Assembly (NCBI GenBank): GCA_963921795.1
Contig: OY997659.1
Coordinates: forward strand, 49,497,454-49,561,453
Direction: 5' to 3'
Origin: Nannobrachium achirus
Lineage: Eukaryota > Chordata > Actinopteri > Myctophiformes > Myctophidae
Length of the DNA stretch: 64,000 bases
Position 1 is the first letter of the stretch, and every line of letters starts with the position of its first letter. Of the stretch, positions 1 through 10,953 are shown piece after piece. The notes under the pieces were generated by a model. It made no database searches. It was not told the origin of the DNA and was given only the letters and a program-made list of their open reading frames with translations. A program made the translations under genes and the position numbers.

Positions 1-52
1 GAGTAGAGTAGAGTGTTCCTTTACAGTATAAATCCACCACAAATAAAAGAAG

Positions 53-113
53 TGTGTGTTTGTTTGCGTGTGTGTGTCCGTGTGACCCTGTGTGTGTGCC
101 CCTGTGTGTGTGT

Positions 114-187
<74 letters not shown>

Positions 188-206
188 ACGTGCGTGCGTG
201 TGTGTG
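53..206. repeat. (GT)n microsatellite
   Basis: Almost pure GT dinucleotide with a few interruptions. It abuts the hAT-like element that begins near 208, so that element probably inserted into one original GT tract that continues at 685. Confidence 0.97.
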
Positions 207-207
207 C

Positions 208-684
208 CATTGTTGTTTTTGACAGCAAATTTTGATTTAGTTTTTAGTCCTTTGAATAAAATGTAATTTAGTTGTAGTCATAATTTAGTCACCTGAAAAG
301 TTTTAGTTTTAGTCTAGTTTTAGTTGACTAAATATCATCAAGATTTTAGGGCGACTAAATCTACAATTGATTTAGTCGACTAACAACTATATTTAAGCAG
401 GCCTTGATGGCATCGTAATGACTGATTTTACACTTAGTTGCGTGCTGAAAAAATAGCCGATCTACAAGCTCACAATGCGTTGCGCTTGTGACGCGTTGTG
501 AGCTTGTAGATCTGCTATTTTCAGCATGCAACACTGGGAGAGCAACCAAACATAAAATGACTCTCTTCTCCACTGTGTGTGTGGAGAAGAAACCTCCCTA
601 GCGTTTTAGTCTAGTTTTTATTTTGTTGACGAAATTGTCAACAAACATTTTTTGTCATAGTTTTAGTCGACAAAATCAACACTG
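208..684. mobile_element. hAT-like MITE, CAGTGTTG family (copy 1)
   Basis: The body matches the element at 59806-60310: both begin with a TTTTTGACAGCAAATTTTGA stretch, share TTTAGTCGACTAAA-type internal repeats, and end with TTTTAGTCGAC followed by CAACACTG or CCACACTG. The left end here is CATTGTTG. The flanks are GTGTGTGC and GTGTGTGT, compatible with an 8-bp duplication in the GT tract. It carries the recurrent hairpin at 443-526. No coding capacity is visible. Confidence 0.75.
443..526. repeat. Recurrent palindromic hairpin module
   Basis: The left arm reads TGCTGAAAAAATAGCCGATC and continues CTACAAGCTCACAA; the right arm TTGTGAGCTTGTAGATC continues TGCTATTTTCAGCA. The arms pair almost perfectly around a short GC-rich loop. 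It is one of about fifty copies in the window; positions are listed in the findings. Confidence 0.9.
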
Positions 685-871
<187 letters not shown>

Positions 872-1291
872 GCAGTGCAGTGGGGGGCTCTCTGAGGTTT
901 CCTGGACAGCCATCTGGGTCTTGGCTGCACAAAGACACCATTGAGACGGACTTGTAAAAAAGCACTGTGGTCACTGAATAGTGGCATTCCAGAGCGCACA
1001 GCCAGCCCTGTCCGTCCAGAAGAGTCTGTTTTTAGATGGACAGGGGCTGACGCACACACCCACACGGGGGCAGTTCTCCCCTTAGAAACACCCCCATTCA
1101 GAAAAAGAAACATCCCCACTTAGAAACATCCCCATTCAGAAACACCCCCACTAGGCCACTACACTTCGAAACAGAGTCTGAGCATTCACCAGTTTAGCAT
1201 TCACCAGTTAAGCATTCACCAGCGTCGGCAGGATAGCATTTCACCAGGTTAGCATTCACCAGCATCGGCGGCAGGTTAGCATTTCACTAGG

Positions 1292-1449
1292 GCTAGCATT
1301 CAGCGTCCTAAAGCGTCTAAAGACTTGTTTTGTAACTTTTTCATCATTAATCATTCCGTGACAATATTTTTGCTAGCATTCAGCGTCTAAAGCGTCTAAA
1401 GACTTGTTTTGTAACTTTTCATCATTAATCATTCCGTGACAATATTTTT
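1292..1449. repeat. Tandem duplication, about 79 bp x 2
   Basis: GCTAGCATTCAGCGTC and the following 60 or so bases, ending GTGACAATATTTTTG, occur twice head to tail (1292-1371 and 1372-1449) with only single-base indels. Upstream (about 1165-1290) is a looser array of GCATTCACCAG-like units. No gene is seen between here and 1768. Confidence 0.9.
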
Positions 1450-1768
1450 GTTCATTGAAGTTTGGCCTTATAGATGCGTCTGTTTCTGTGTTTTCCCTTA
1501 TTTTTTTAGACTACTCATGTAGTGTGTTACAAAATCATTATATAAACGTCCAAAATAGGACTGTCATTTATAGCTTGCAGCCCTTGGACTTTTGATATTT
1601 TGCTGAGTGGCCCCTGAGCCATCTTAAGCTGATTAGCCCTGATTTAGAATAATGGCGAAATAATGTTTCTGAATGTAGATGTGAATGTTTCTGAATGGAG
1701 AAGGTTTAGGTGACACATCTCCATTCAGAACTTTTTGTCGTGTGTGTGGGTTACCTATCTCCATAGAC

Positions 1769-2247
1769 CAGGCGTCTTCAACGTTTTCAGGCCAAGGACC
1801 CCTTAGTTGAGAGAGAGATAAAGCAGGACCCCCACAACCTTTTCATAGATTCCATATACTGTAGTTTGACAGCACAATCATCAGTGTATTTTGATTTCAT
1901 GTCAAATAGTTTTTTCAAATATATTATCCACTTGAATGGTCAATACTTAATAAACTTGACCTTTCACTCTGTACTTACCAGTAGTCCGCTCTTTTTACCC
2001 TATAAACCAAACCTCTTTGCCAAAAATAGCTGATCCACAAGCTGACAACGCCTCGCAGCGCGAGGCGTTGTGAGCTTGTAGATCGGCTATTTTTGGCTAA
2101 AGTTCTCAGAATATGGACGCTAGGGTTCTAATCGTTAATATAAAAAAAGGTGAAAAAAGGTTTCTATCGCACAAAGATTTGGAGGACCCCCTTTAGTAAC
2201 TCTGAGGACCCCCAAGGGGTCCCGGACCCTCCTGTTGAAGAACCCTG
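1769..2247. mobile_element. hAT-like MITE, family A (CAGGGGTCTTCAAC), copy 1
   Basis: The termini are CAGGCGTCTTCAACG and GTTGAAGAACCCTG, an imperfect inverted pair. The flanks CCATAGAC (1761-1768) and CCATAGAC (2248-2255) are an exact 8-bp target duplication, as expected for hAT transposition. The hairpin module is at 2019-2097. Sister copies are at 22744-23201 and 25221-25622, with fragments near 58238 and 62079. Non-autonomous. Confidence 0.92.
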
Positions 2248-2462
2248 CCATAGACTAACGTTTTGTGTGCGTATCCTTTTAACGTAAAGCAGCTCGAACA
2301 CACGACCACAGCGTTTCACACAAAAGTCCCACGGCAGATCTGCGACGCAACGTGTTTGAACTTGTAGAATGTGCCCAAAACCAACATGGTCAAACAGGGT
2401 TAAAGTTGTTAAAATATACATTTATATGAATATTAAACATTATCGTGGTCGAGTATTCAGAC

Positions 2463-2857
2463 TAGGGCTGTCACAATTATTACATAATCGTGATGTTTTG
2501 AAATAATCGTGATTATTTTTCATAATCGTCATAATCGTTTCCATGTTGAAAAATGTTCATATATTTAAAAAAAAAAATCAAAAATAGTTGGAAATAACAG
2601 ATGCGACGCGTTGTGAGCTTGTAGATCGGCTATTTCCACTATCAATGTTCTTTTTTTAAGTATCAAGTTGTCAAATATGTCAGTCATTTCTTTGTATGTT
2701 TAGGTTACGTGTCATGATTGCCATGCGTAACTTCAAAGCCTAAAAGCCAAAGAGAAATGTAATTGTCAACGACAAAAACACAATTAAATCGTTAACCGCA
2801 ATTAATTGAGTGACAATAATAATCGTCATGTAAAATGTCATAATGGTGACAGCCCTA
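2463..2857. mobile_element. hAT-like MITE, TAGGGCTGTCAC family, copy 1
   Basis: It begins TAGGGCTGTCACAATTATTA and ends GGTGACAGCCCTA. The flanking ATTCAGAC at 2455-2462 and 2858-2865 is an exact 8-bp target duplication. The interior is AT-rich with repeated ATAATCGT motifs and holds half a hairpin module (about 2602-2636). Related copies are at 9664-9940, 9985-10382 and a fragment at 44566. Confidence 0.92.
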
Positions 2858-3212
2858 ATTCAGACCGCTCACCCAGCTTTCCCAACCTGTTTTAATTCCT
2901 TACATGTAGTATTATAACGCCAGCACATGGACGCTGTTAAAATGCACAGTAGTTTAGCCTTCCCTTTCCCGCCGTGCTGTTTGCCGTGTTTAGTTGAAGT
3001 AACATCTCTTCTATTTCGGGCGTTTCTCTTCCACCATGCTGTTGTGATTACTCTGTAGAAGTGGAGTTGTGTGTGAAAATATGGCTTAATTATTTCCTAG
3101 GGCTCGTTGCGATCACTGCAGGGAGCCGAGAGGCTTGCGGTGAGGGGTTTAAAATGTGTTGTGTTGTGTTGTTGTCCGTGGCGGTGGGTGGTGGTGTTGT
3201 CCGTTATACACT

Positions 3213-3331
<119 letters not shown>

Positions 3332-3465
3332 ACGCACTGTGCATAATGTGTGCGCGCGCGTGTGCGTACATAAGTATGTAAAAGAGAGCGGCAAACAGTA
3401 TTGTATCTCACGTTGAGTTCCTGGTTTGTCAGACAGACAGCGCACATTTCCTTTAGCACACATAT

Positions 3466-3512
3466 ACACGCACGCACACATTCACACGTACGCACACGCA
3501 CACACACACACA

Positions 3513-3560
<48 letters not shown>

Positions 3561-3581
3561 TTCACACACGCACACACACAC
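3466..3581. repeat. (CACG)n / (CA)n microsatellite
   Basis: CA-type repeat with a core of perfect CACG tetranucleotide units near 3512-3560. Its purine/pyrimidine alternation makes it potentially Z-DNA forming. Confidence 0.95.
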
Positions 3582-3839
3582 AAGCTGTCTTGCTGATAGG
3601 GGTGAGGCAGAAAGCCAAACAAACTTGGTGCACAATAACATAGTGGCCCATTGTTCTCTGGGCTGTCTCATCTAGCAGGGGGGCCTCATCAGCGATATGC
3701 GTTTTGCCCATTGTTCTAAGTTTAACTCAGTTACAGTAGTCCCCAAAGGCTCTCCCCCCCCCCCCCACCCCCTCCCTCCCCTTTCCCCATCTACCCCCCC
3801 GTCCCCCCCTTCCCTGTCCCCCCACCAAGTTCTCAACAG

Positions 3840-4200
3840 CAGTGGTGGAAAAAGTACTCAAATTCTTTACGTAAGTAAAAGTCTCAATACTGTAATAATA
3901 GAAATACTCTGTTACAAGTAGAAATACAGAATTCCAAAAGTACCAAAAGTAAAAGTACACAATGTTTGAAAATAGCAGATCTACAAGCTCACAACGAGCT
4001 TGTAGATCGGCTATTTTCAAATAGTCTAGGTATGTAATTAGGGCTAAAGTGTTTAATGTATGTTTTATAATATATTATAATTTATATGTGCAAAGTAACT
4101 CATTTAGTAACTAAAGTTTTCAAATAAATGTAGTGGAGTAAAAGTACAATATTTGGATCCGAGATGTAGTGGAGTAGAAGTAAAAGTACTTAAAACACAG
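3840..4200. mobile_element. MITE, family G (CAGTGGTGGAAAAAGTA), partial or diverged
   Basis: It starts CAGTGGTGGAAAAAGTACTC and is built of AAGTAAAAGTACTT-like motifs typical of this family, which recurs at 7302, 38527, 42500, 47132 and 54702. A compact hairpin module lies at 3965-4021, flanked by TTTG and CAAA. The right terminus (around 4200) is unclear. Confidence 0.7.
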
Positions 4201-4260
4201 TAGTATAGACTAGAGCCCTAAGGGTCTACGGTCAAGTGGTTGACCGAGATTACCCGGTTT

Positions 4261-5300
4261 AGGGATGGCCAACGGTTAACCGTTAAACCGATAAGAAATT
4301 GGTTACCGGTAAGCACTAACGGTCAATTTGACCGATAAAAAAGAAAAGAAAAAGGAAATCAACCCATGTGTCACACCAAAAGCCCCGTACACCAATATCT
4401 ACGCAACATCAAGTCATCAACCATGCAACTATACGCGCTGTGGTCACACATTTCTGGGACACCAATGTCTGTGTAACATCCATGCATTCACGCAACTGTG
4501 AGTCTGCGACGCTGCTTGATTTGGAGTCGTACACGCTGACTTGTTCAACAAATGCTCCGTCGTGGTGTCGTCGATTGGATTTTACAAAACAGACCCCCGT
4601 CGTCACATTGAATCCCGTTAAGAAGAGCTTAAAACACAACTTTCTAATGTTACATGTTGATGACGTGAGGAACGCTAAAGTCGTCTTGGTTACAGTAGGA
4701 TATGCGAAAATAACAAAGCTGAGCTCAGAGTCGCAAATTCAATGATCGCTGCATCAGCACACACAAAAACACGGGCGAGAGAGAAAAAAATGAATGAAAT
4801 GGACATCACGTTTAGCCGATTCAACCACTCCAAAAGTCATACGATTGAAAGTTATTACTCTACATGCGAGTATCTCGCTGCGGCTGTTTTGTTAGGCGAT
4901 ATCCAGGGAGTGCACAGAATGCTAGAGAGGCATGGGCTGAAGGGCCCTTTGGTGGACAATTCTGTTGATAAAAGTTAAGGGCTCCAGCCCCCTTTGCTGT
5001 ATGTGCGCACGTGCCTGGCGAAAGCGCATCACATTACAGACTGATCATTTCAATCCCACTGTTTCTTTGCAAAAACACATTTCTTTTAGAAAACATTTGT
5101 ATTCTTGTTTCTCCTAGTTTTATTGTTTGTAATGTGTAAATATGGCACTTTATTATGGGGAAAAACAGGGTGTATTTTCCTTTTTTAAATCGCTAAAATA
5201 GCGCATTTTTGAACACATTTCCTTAACGGTTAACGGTTAATTAACTGATAAGGCCTTTCGGTTATCGGTTAAGAAAAAAATCGCCATTTGGCCATCCCTA
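4261..5300. mobile_element. hAT-like element with AGGGATGGCC termini, about 1 kb
   Basis: The left end AGGGATGGCCAACGGTTAAC and the right end TTGGCCATCCCTA are inverted. Flanks CCCGGTTT (4253-4260) and CCCGGCTT (5301-5308) match at 7 of 8 positions, fitting an hAT target duplication. Subterminal regions carry many GGTTAACGGTTA motifs on both sides. The interior (about 4360-5000) is more complex and less AT-rich than the other MITEs, and contains two overlapping open frames. Confidence 0.8.
4368..4978 (+). other. Two unrecognised open frames inside the hAT-like element
   Basis: An ATG-initiated frame of 125 codons (4368-4745) overlaps by 4 bp a second of 78 codons (4742-4978). I recognise no transposase motif (no RW or DDE-like block, no BED finger) in either. 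The composition is balanced and not simple-repeat driven, so this could be remnant coding sequence or captured host DNA. It may equally be chance. No splice sites or regulatory signals are evident. Confidence 0.2.
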
Positions 5301-5755
5301 CCCGGCTTGTTTGAATGCTTGATTCTGATTGGTCAATCGCTGAAATCAGAGGTCTGATATTCCCTGATAACAGACCGCTCCGCTCTACAACAGACCGCTG
5401 CTTAATCAAAGACTCAGAGCACCTGCTGCAGCCAGGCTGCACTGCGTGAATCTTGTGCTGTATTCAACATGTCAACCATGTAAACAGACACACAGCGACA
5501 TTTAGAACTAAACGTTGCTCTCAAGAATGTTTTAAAAAATATTTTAAGCGAGAAATAGACAACGTAGTATCAGAAAATGGATTATATTTGATCAGCACTT
5601 CCTTGTTTTCCTTTGGCGACCGTGTCGCGCTAGGGGGGACGCCCAGCGCGACACTTGTGGAACACTTCCAGCCGTCTGTAAACAAGGAAATACTTTGTTT
5701 TGTTTTTAGTTTTGAGTCAAATTATTAATTTTATTTAGGTAGCCGGGTAATAAGC

Positions 5756-5883
5756 GGGATAATGAATGGCTCCTTGGTGAATGACGATATATAACATCCC
5801 TTCGGCCTGATAACTCATCAGTCCGTTATCAGTCCGTCGGTCTGTTATATATCGTCATTCACCGCGGTGCCATTCATTATCCC
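5756..5883. repeat. Interspersed palindrome
   Basis: GGGATAATGAATGG and GTGAATGACGATATATAACA on the left are mirrored by TGTTATATATCGTCATTCAC and CCATTCATTATCCC on the right. A smaller GGCCTGATAAC/GTTATCAGTCC pairing lies inside. It probably belongs to a larger repeat starting near 5309. Confidence 0.8.
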
Positions 5884-6219
5884 TTACTTAACTGTGACAG
5901 AGCTGGTCTGAAACCATCTCTATGTCGTTGTTGTCGGGGTGGAAACCTTGTACCGTTTGTCCAAAAACTTTCGTTTTATATTAACTTAATTAAGTAAACA
6001 ATTTAAATTAGAAATACTGTTCCTACGAAACAGTGTGGGCTCTCATGTAACACCATGTATGGGCACAAAGATCTACCCTTTGGCTGCACCTCATTGGCTA
6101 AGGGGGCCCTGGCCTTTGTACTGAGAACTTGACTGATAGATCTTACGTCATTTGAGGAGAACTTGATAGATAAATAATGAAGACAACATACGTGCGCTCT
6201 GCTTTTCTTGAGAGGGTAC

Positions 6220-6430
6220 CTACCCTAAGAGACACAGGGAGAACATGCAAACTCCACGCAGAAAGGCCCTTTTGCCAACCCCACCTGGGGTATGGGCACT
6301 GATGACGCGGAGGAGAGAACACGCCCCACCCCCCCCCCCCCCTCCCCCCCCCCCCCAGCGCCCACAGCGTCCCCCGGTGGGAATCAAACTCAGGACCTTC
6401 TGGCTAGTTATAATCACAGTTATTATTAGT
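6220..6430 (-). repeat. Degenerate interspersed repeat with poly-C insertion
   Basis: Contains GGGAGAACATGCAAACTCCA and, later, a GGGAATCAAACTCAGGACCT box. This combination is common in dispersed retroposon-derived sequence of fish and amphibians. A C-rich tract at about 6329-6357 interrupts it. A shorter opposite-strand relative lies near 59233-59280. The family cannot be named. Confidence 0.6.
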
Positions 6431-6708
6431 AAAATGTAAAATGTCATGGTGATCGTGGCAGCTCCATGTGTTTTCCGATGGCTGAAGGAACTGAAGTACA
6501 GTAACAGCCGCTCACATCGTGTCGTCCTCGGCTCGGACGACAAAGCAGACGAGGACGGAGCTGATGTGTGAGCGGGAGCTGGCGAGTGAGCGGGAGCTGG
6601 CGAGTGAGGACGGGGAGCTAGCGATTGAGGAAGGGCTGTGAGGAAGACGAGCGAACGGGAAGACAGACGGGAAGACATTCTCACCCCCACTGCGTCTCAC
6701 GCAGTTAC

Positions 6709-6880
6709 TGAGGTTAAGGTTGGGGTTTGGGTTAGGGTTAGGCATAGTTTTACTGAGGTTAAGGTTGGGGTTTGGGTTAGGGTTAGGGTTAGGGTTAGGC
6801 ATAGTTTTACTGAGGTTTGGGTTAGGGTTAGGCATAGTTTTACTGAGGTTAAGGTTAGGGTTTGGGGTTAGGGGTTAGGT
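6709..6880. repeat. Interstitial telomere-like minisatellite
   Basis: GGGTTAGGGTTAGG runs are embedded in a tandem unit of variable length (about 30-55 bp) that also contains GGCATAGTTTTACTGAGG. About three and a half units are present. TTAGGG is the vertebrate telomere repeat; here it is degenerate and internal. Confidence 0.9.
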
Positions 6881-6943
6881 GGTCGTTAGAATCCACGTTG
6901 TCAAAGAAAAAAGCACAAAAAAGTAGGCTTCGTTAGCCAGGTT

Positions 6944-7015
6944 TCGCTAGCTCAGTCGGTAGGGCAGCCATGGCTATAGACCACTACGGCCGGGGTTCGC
7001 TTCCCCATTCAAGGA
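6944..7015 (+). repeat. tRNA-like sequence, probable SINE head
   Basis: TAGCTCAGTCGGTAG fits an RNA polymerase III A box and GGGGTTCGCTTCCCC fits a B box in a T-arm-like hairpin, about 35 bp apart. The acceptor stem is not convincing, so I read it as a tRNA-derived SINE head or tRNA pseudogene, not a functional tRNA. Confidence 0.65.
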
Positions 7016-7301
7016 GCTGAATATTGGAGTCAGCATGTGTCGGCGCATGCGCACAACGCGCTGCTTCCGTCGTCCGCAAAGCCGTCCGGACGAGGAGAAA
7101 GAGCGGCCTGCCTCTCCTGAAGGAGGTAAATCCATCTCTAGCCCGTGACTAAAGAGTGAGTCCTCACGTGGAAGGAATGCCCAGAGTTCACCTCAGGACA
7201 GGATAAGTTGGGAATACATACGCACAGTTACAGTACAGTGGAGAGTACAGTAATGGAGGGTTGTTGCATGAGGACGGAGGGGAACAGATGGCAAATAAAA
7301 G

Positions 7302-8378
7302 CACTGGTGCAAAGTAACTGTACTGTAGTAACTTTGAGGTATTTTTTTTACTTTACTTGAGTGTTTCCAATTTCCAATACTTTAACCCTAGGTCTAGAAT
7401 TATTGAATGCTTTAACCAGTAGAAGCGAGCTTGTAGATCTGCTATTTTTGAAAAGTTGTGAAAATGTGTGCAAATCTTTGAATATATGTATTTTTAAAGC
7501 AAACGTTTGTAACTAAAATTTTGCTTCTGGGTGGTCCCTGGAACTAAATATTTTTTGATATTTTGAGATGGGGGTCCGTGGCCAAATAAATATCAGTTTT
7601 GGAGGTCCTTCACATGAAAAGGTTTGAGAACCACTGACATAGTAGTCTCTCAAGAACAGACAAACTGAGCTCCAGTTAAGTGAAAAGGACCTTTTCTTTG
7701 ACGATGGCTGGCCAGATTGCTGACATAGAAACATAGGGTTTTTCAAAAAACCTTAGGAGGATTCAAAAGACACTTATAGAATCGGGTCAAAATTCAAATG
7801 TTCTCGATTTTTCAAAAATAGCAGATCTACAAGCTCAGCGCTACAAGCTCAGCGCGGCACCTGAGCTTGTATATCTGCTATTTTTCAATAGTTAAAGCAT
7901 AAAATAATGATACACAATAATGTGTACCCGTTCTGAATGGGATAACTTCTGCTCCATGATATCTCAGAGACATAATATTGTGCTTTTACTCCACTACTTT
8001 AGTTACTTACTAGATTGTGATTATTATTATTATAAAACATATACTGTACATTATTAACCACATCAGCCCTACAGTATTATAGCCTACATTTCGGCCCTTC
8101 GGCCGATCTACAAGCTCACAATGCGTGGGGATGTGACACATTGTGAGCTTGCTGATCTGCTATTTCCAATGAAACGGGACATCCTGCTTAAAGAGTAGGC
8201 TTACTTTTACTTTTGGTAGGCCTACTTTTAAGTATATTTTGATGCCAATACTTTTGTACTTTTACTCAAGTACATTTTGAATTCCCGACTTAAACTTACT
8301 CGTAACAGATTCAGAGTGTTTCTACATTGCAGTATTGATACTTTTACTTAAGTGAAACATCACTTTTTCCCACCACTG
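7302..8378. mobile_element. MITE, family G, interrupted by a family C element
   Basis: It begins CACTGGTGCAAAGTAACTGT and ends CACTTTTTCCCACCACTG. Flanks AATAAAAG (7294-7301) and AACAAAAG (8379-8386) agree at 7 of 8 positions. A family C element occupies about 7383-7943, and the family G body then resumes with its own hairpin module near 8100-8165. Confidence 0.8.
7383..7943. mobile_element. MITE, family C (AACCCATTTAG termini), nested
   Basis: It runs from TTAACCCTAGG to CTGAATGGGATAA and matches the family C body: CTTCTGGGTGGTCCCTGGAA, CACATGAAAAGGTTTGAGAA and GGCTGGCCAGATTGCTGACA are all present. It carries a half hairpin at about 7428-7450 and a fuller one at 7813-7888, whose left arm has a small internal duplication. 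Confidence 0.8.
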
Positions 8379-8516
8379 AACAAAAGCAGGTCCTCTCTAT
8401 AGACTAGTTTGTCATCTTCGCCGCTTCCGCCAAGTTGTGTGTGTATGTGTGTGTGTGCGGCGTGCGCGACACATTTTGTTTTGTACGCGTGTTCTGTTTC
8501 TCCATATCTGTCTCTT

Positions 8517-8573
8517 CGCTCTCTCTCTCTCTCTCTCTCTCTCTCAATCTCTCTCTCTCTCTCTCTCTCTCTC

Positions 8574-8617
<44 letters not shown>

Positions 8618-8629
8618 CCTCTCTCTGTG
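8517..8629. repeat. (CT)n microsatellite
   Basis: CT dinucleotide tract with a few interruptions. Confidence 0.97.
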
Positions 8630-8634
8630 AAGTG

Positions 8635-9048
8635 CAGGCACGTGCACACATAGACATGAAGGGGGCTTGAGCCCCTGCCCTTTTATCCGTCTGTAAAAAA
8701 AAGTACACTATCCAGACCATGAATGCAGTTTTCACTATGGTGAAAGAAATGCAAATGCCCCCTCTTTCCATGCCATACCTGAAGGCAGCATTCAAGAGAA
8801 TTGCCTTGTCCAAACTCTCCTGAACTTGAATGCAGCATCTTATGGTGAAAGAATTGCCCTCACTGTGTAGAAATCCATGCCGTTACGCCACACCTCCAGT
8901 ATTTCCTTTTTTTATGCTTAATTTGGTGTGTTATCAACTATTGAAAATAGCCGACCTCTAAGCTCTTGTAAGCTTGGAGGTCTGCTATTTTCGATATTTC
9001 CACCAAAAGGCCCTTTTAGAAATCTCTACCATTCTCTGCACGTCCCTG
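8635..9048. mobile_element. hAT-like MITE, CAGGCACGTGCA family, copy 1
   Basis: Termini CAGGCACGTGCACACA and TGCACGTCCCTG are an imperfect inverted pair. The flanks GTGAAGTG and GCGAAGCG match at 6 of 8 positions. The second copy is 41320-41767, similar along its whole length. The hairpin at 8941-8992 is shortened and uses GACCTCTAAGCT arms. Confidence 0.8.
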
Positions 9049-9176
9049 GCGAAGCGTCTTCTCTGTGGGGCCATTGTTCCGAGTTCAAACGTCTCTATAT
9101 CTGGATCATGTGAGTGTTGTGTGTTATGTCGTCAACAGGTAAGCCTGTGTGTTAGGACCGCGTGCTTTTTCCCCCC

Positions 9177-9177
<1 letters not shown>

Positions 9178-9214
<37 letters not shown>
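9178..9214. repeat. (CT)n microsatellite
   Basis: Pure CT run. Confidence 0.95.
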
Positions 9215-9217
<3 letters not shown>

Positions 9218-9449
9218 CCGTTTATTTTGTTATTCCTCTCCTCCACCAAACCGCTGAGACGGAGGCTTGTTCTCTGTCAGATCCGTGAATCAGAGACAAG
9301 CCCCGCGCGCCGCCTCTCCACTTTCCCAAAGCAGACAAAAGCAAAAGGCATGCCAGTGTCCTTACGACAAGCGAGAGTGCAACACGAGACCCCCTCCTCC
9401 CCCCCCTTGGATGGATCCAGGGAGGCTAGGGGTCCCCAGGTTCAGGCCC

Positions 9450-9484
9450 CTATCTATCTATCTATCTATCTATCTGTCTATCTG

Positions 9485-9535
<51 letters not shown>

Positions 9536-9573
9536 CTCTATCTCTCTATCTCTCTCTCTATCTATCTATCTGT
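9450..9573. repeat. (TATC)n microsatellite
   Basis: TATC tetranucleotide array with TGTC and TCTC variant units, mostly toward its right end. Confidence 0.97.
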
Positions 9574-9663
9574 CTTCTCTGCTCTTCGTCGTCTTATCTC
9601 TTGTCGGGGGTGGAAAACCCTCGCGTGTCCAAAAGCTGTGTTACTTTTTCAAGGATTCCAAAT

Positions 9664-9940
9664 TAGGGCCGTCACGATTATGACATTTTACCATTTTGAC
9701 GATTAAATCGTCAAATAATTGCTATTAACGATTTAATTGTGATTTGTCGTTGACAATTACATTCCTGTTTGGCTTGTAGGCTTTGAAGTTGCACGTGGTA
9801 GATATGACACATAACCTGAATATACAAAGAAATTACTGACATATTTGACAATTTTATACTTAAAAAAAGAACATTGATTTTTCACGATTATGACAAAATA
9901 ATTGTGATTAGACGATTATGTAATAATTGTGACAGCCCCA
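9664..9940. mobile_element. hAT-like MITE, TAGGGCTGTCAC family, copy 2 (deleted)
   Basis: It begins TAGGGCCGTCACGATTATGA and ends TTGTGACAGCCCCA, in the opposite orientation to copy 1. It is shorter because the hairpin-bearing centre is missing. Flanking octamers match only partly. Confidence 0.8.
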
Positions 9941-9984
9941 ATTCAAATTCAAAAGTGTGGTGTGATCAGGTAGGCCAGTGGTTT

Positions 9985-10382
9985 TAGGGCTGTCACATTT
10001 ATTACATAATCGTCTAATCGCAATCATTTGACATAATCGCAATTATTTTGTGATAATCGTCATAATCGTTTACATGTTGAAAAATGTCTATATATGTTCA
10101 AACATTTAAAAAAATAGTGGAAATAGCAGATCTACAAGCTCACAACGCGTCGCATCGCGTCGCATTTCCACTATCAATGTTCTTTTTAAAGTGTAAAGTT
10201 GTCAAATATGTCTTTCATTTATTTTTATAGTCAGGTTATGTGTCTACCATGTGCCACTTCAGAGCCTAACAAGACAAACAGGAATGTAATTGTCAACGAC
10301 AAAAACACATTTAAATCGTTAATCGCAATTATTTGAGTGACAATGAATTGTCATTTAAAACGTCATAGTGGTGACAGCCCTG
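9985..10382. mobile_element. hAT-like MITE, TAGGGCTGTCAC family, copy 3
   Basis: It begins TAGGGCTGTCACATTTATTA and ends GTGGTGACAGCCCTG. Flanks AGTGGTTT and TGTGGTTT match at 7 of 8. The sequence it interrupts (CCAGTGGTTT, then CCAAACCTTTTCATATCAAG) is itself a diverged hAT end. It holds half of a hairpin module (about 10126-10163). Confidence 0.85.
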
Positions 10383-10498
10383 TGTGGTTTCCAAACCTTT
10401 TCATATCAAGGTCCATCATTTATTGGACATTTGAGTCACAGAAACCATCGTTTGATGAGAGGTCGCCCCAAAACTGTCCACAATTTCATGCTGTATTG

Positions 10499-10953
10499 CA
10501 GGGTTCCCCAATAGGCGGCCCGCGGGCCATTCTACTGTCTGGCCCCCACCAACCCCAGTAATAATGGTGGTATAAGAGCAGCAACAACACTAGTATATTG
10601 TCGTTATCGGGTGGAAAGCGTATCTCCAAATTTGTACGTTTCTTTTGCAAATCATACAAGGCCATTACACAAAAGTAGTGAAAACAGCAGATCTACAAGC
10701 ACACAACGCCTCGCGGTGCGAGGCGTTTGTGTGCTTGTAGATTGGCTTTTTTCACTAGTTTAAATGATTTTTAAAATGACAAAATGCAAAACGAACGATT
10801 TTGGACATACAAGATTTTCACCCGACAACGACGATATCTGAACTGTCGCTGGAGTAGCGGGAACGCCACCGTCGCCCCCTGCAATGTTGTGGCCCTCGGC
10901 TTGGTACCCGAGACATGATTCGGCCCTTGGGGAAAACTAATTGGGGAACCCTG
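10499..10953. mobile_element. hAT-like MITE, CAGGGTTCCCCAA family
   Basis: Termini CAGGGTTCCCCAATAGG and AATTGGGGAACCCTG. Flanks CTGTATTG (10491-10498) and GTGTATTG (10954-10961) agree at 7 of 8. A family F element is inserted inside it, and the hairpin module belongs to that inner element. Confidence 0.88.
10601..10842. mobile_element. MITE, family F (TGTCGGGTGGAAACC), nested
   Basis: It starts GTCGTTATCGGGTGGAAAG and ends ACCCGACAACGACGATAT, an inverted pair. It includes CATACAAGGCC and the hairpin at 10676-10757, whose arms are TAGTGAAAACAGCAGATC-type with CACACAACGCC inside. It sits wholly inside the hAT-like element 10499-10953. Confidence 0.8.
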
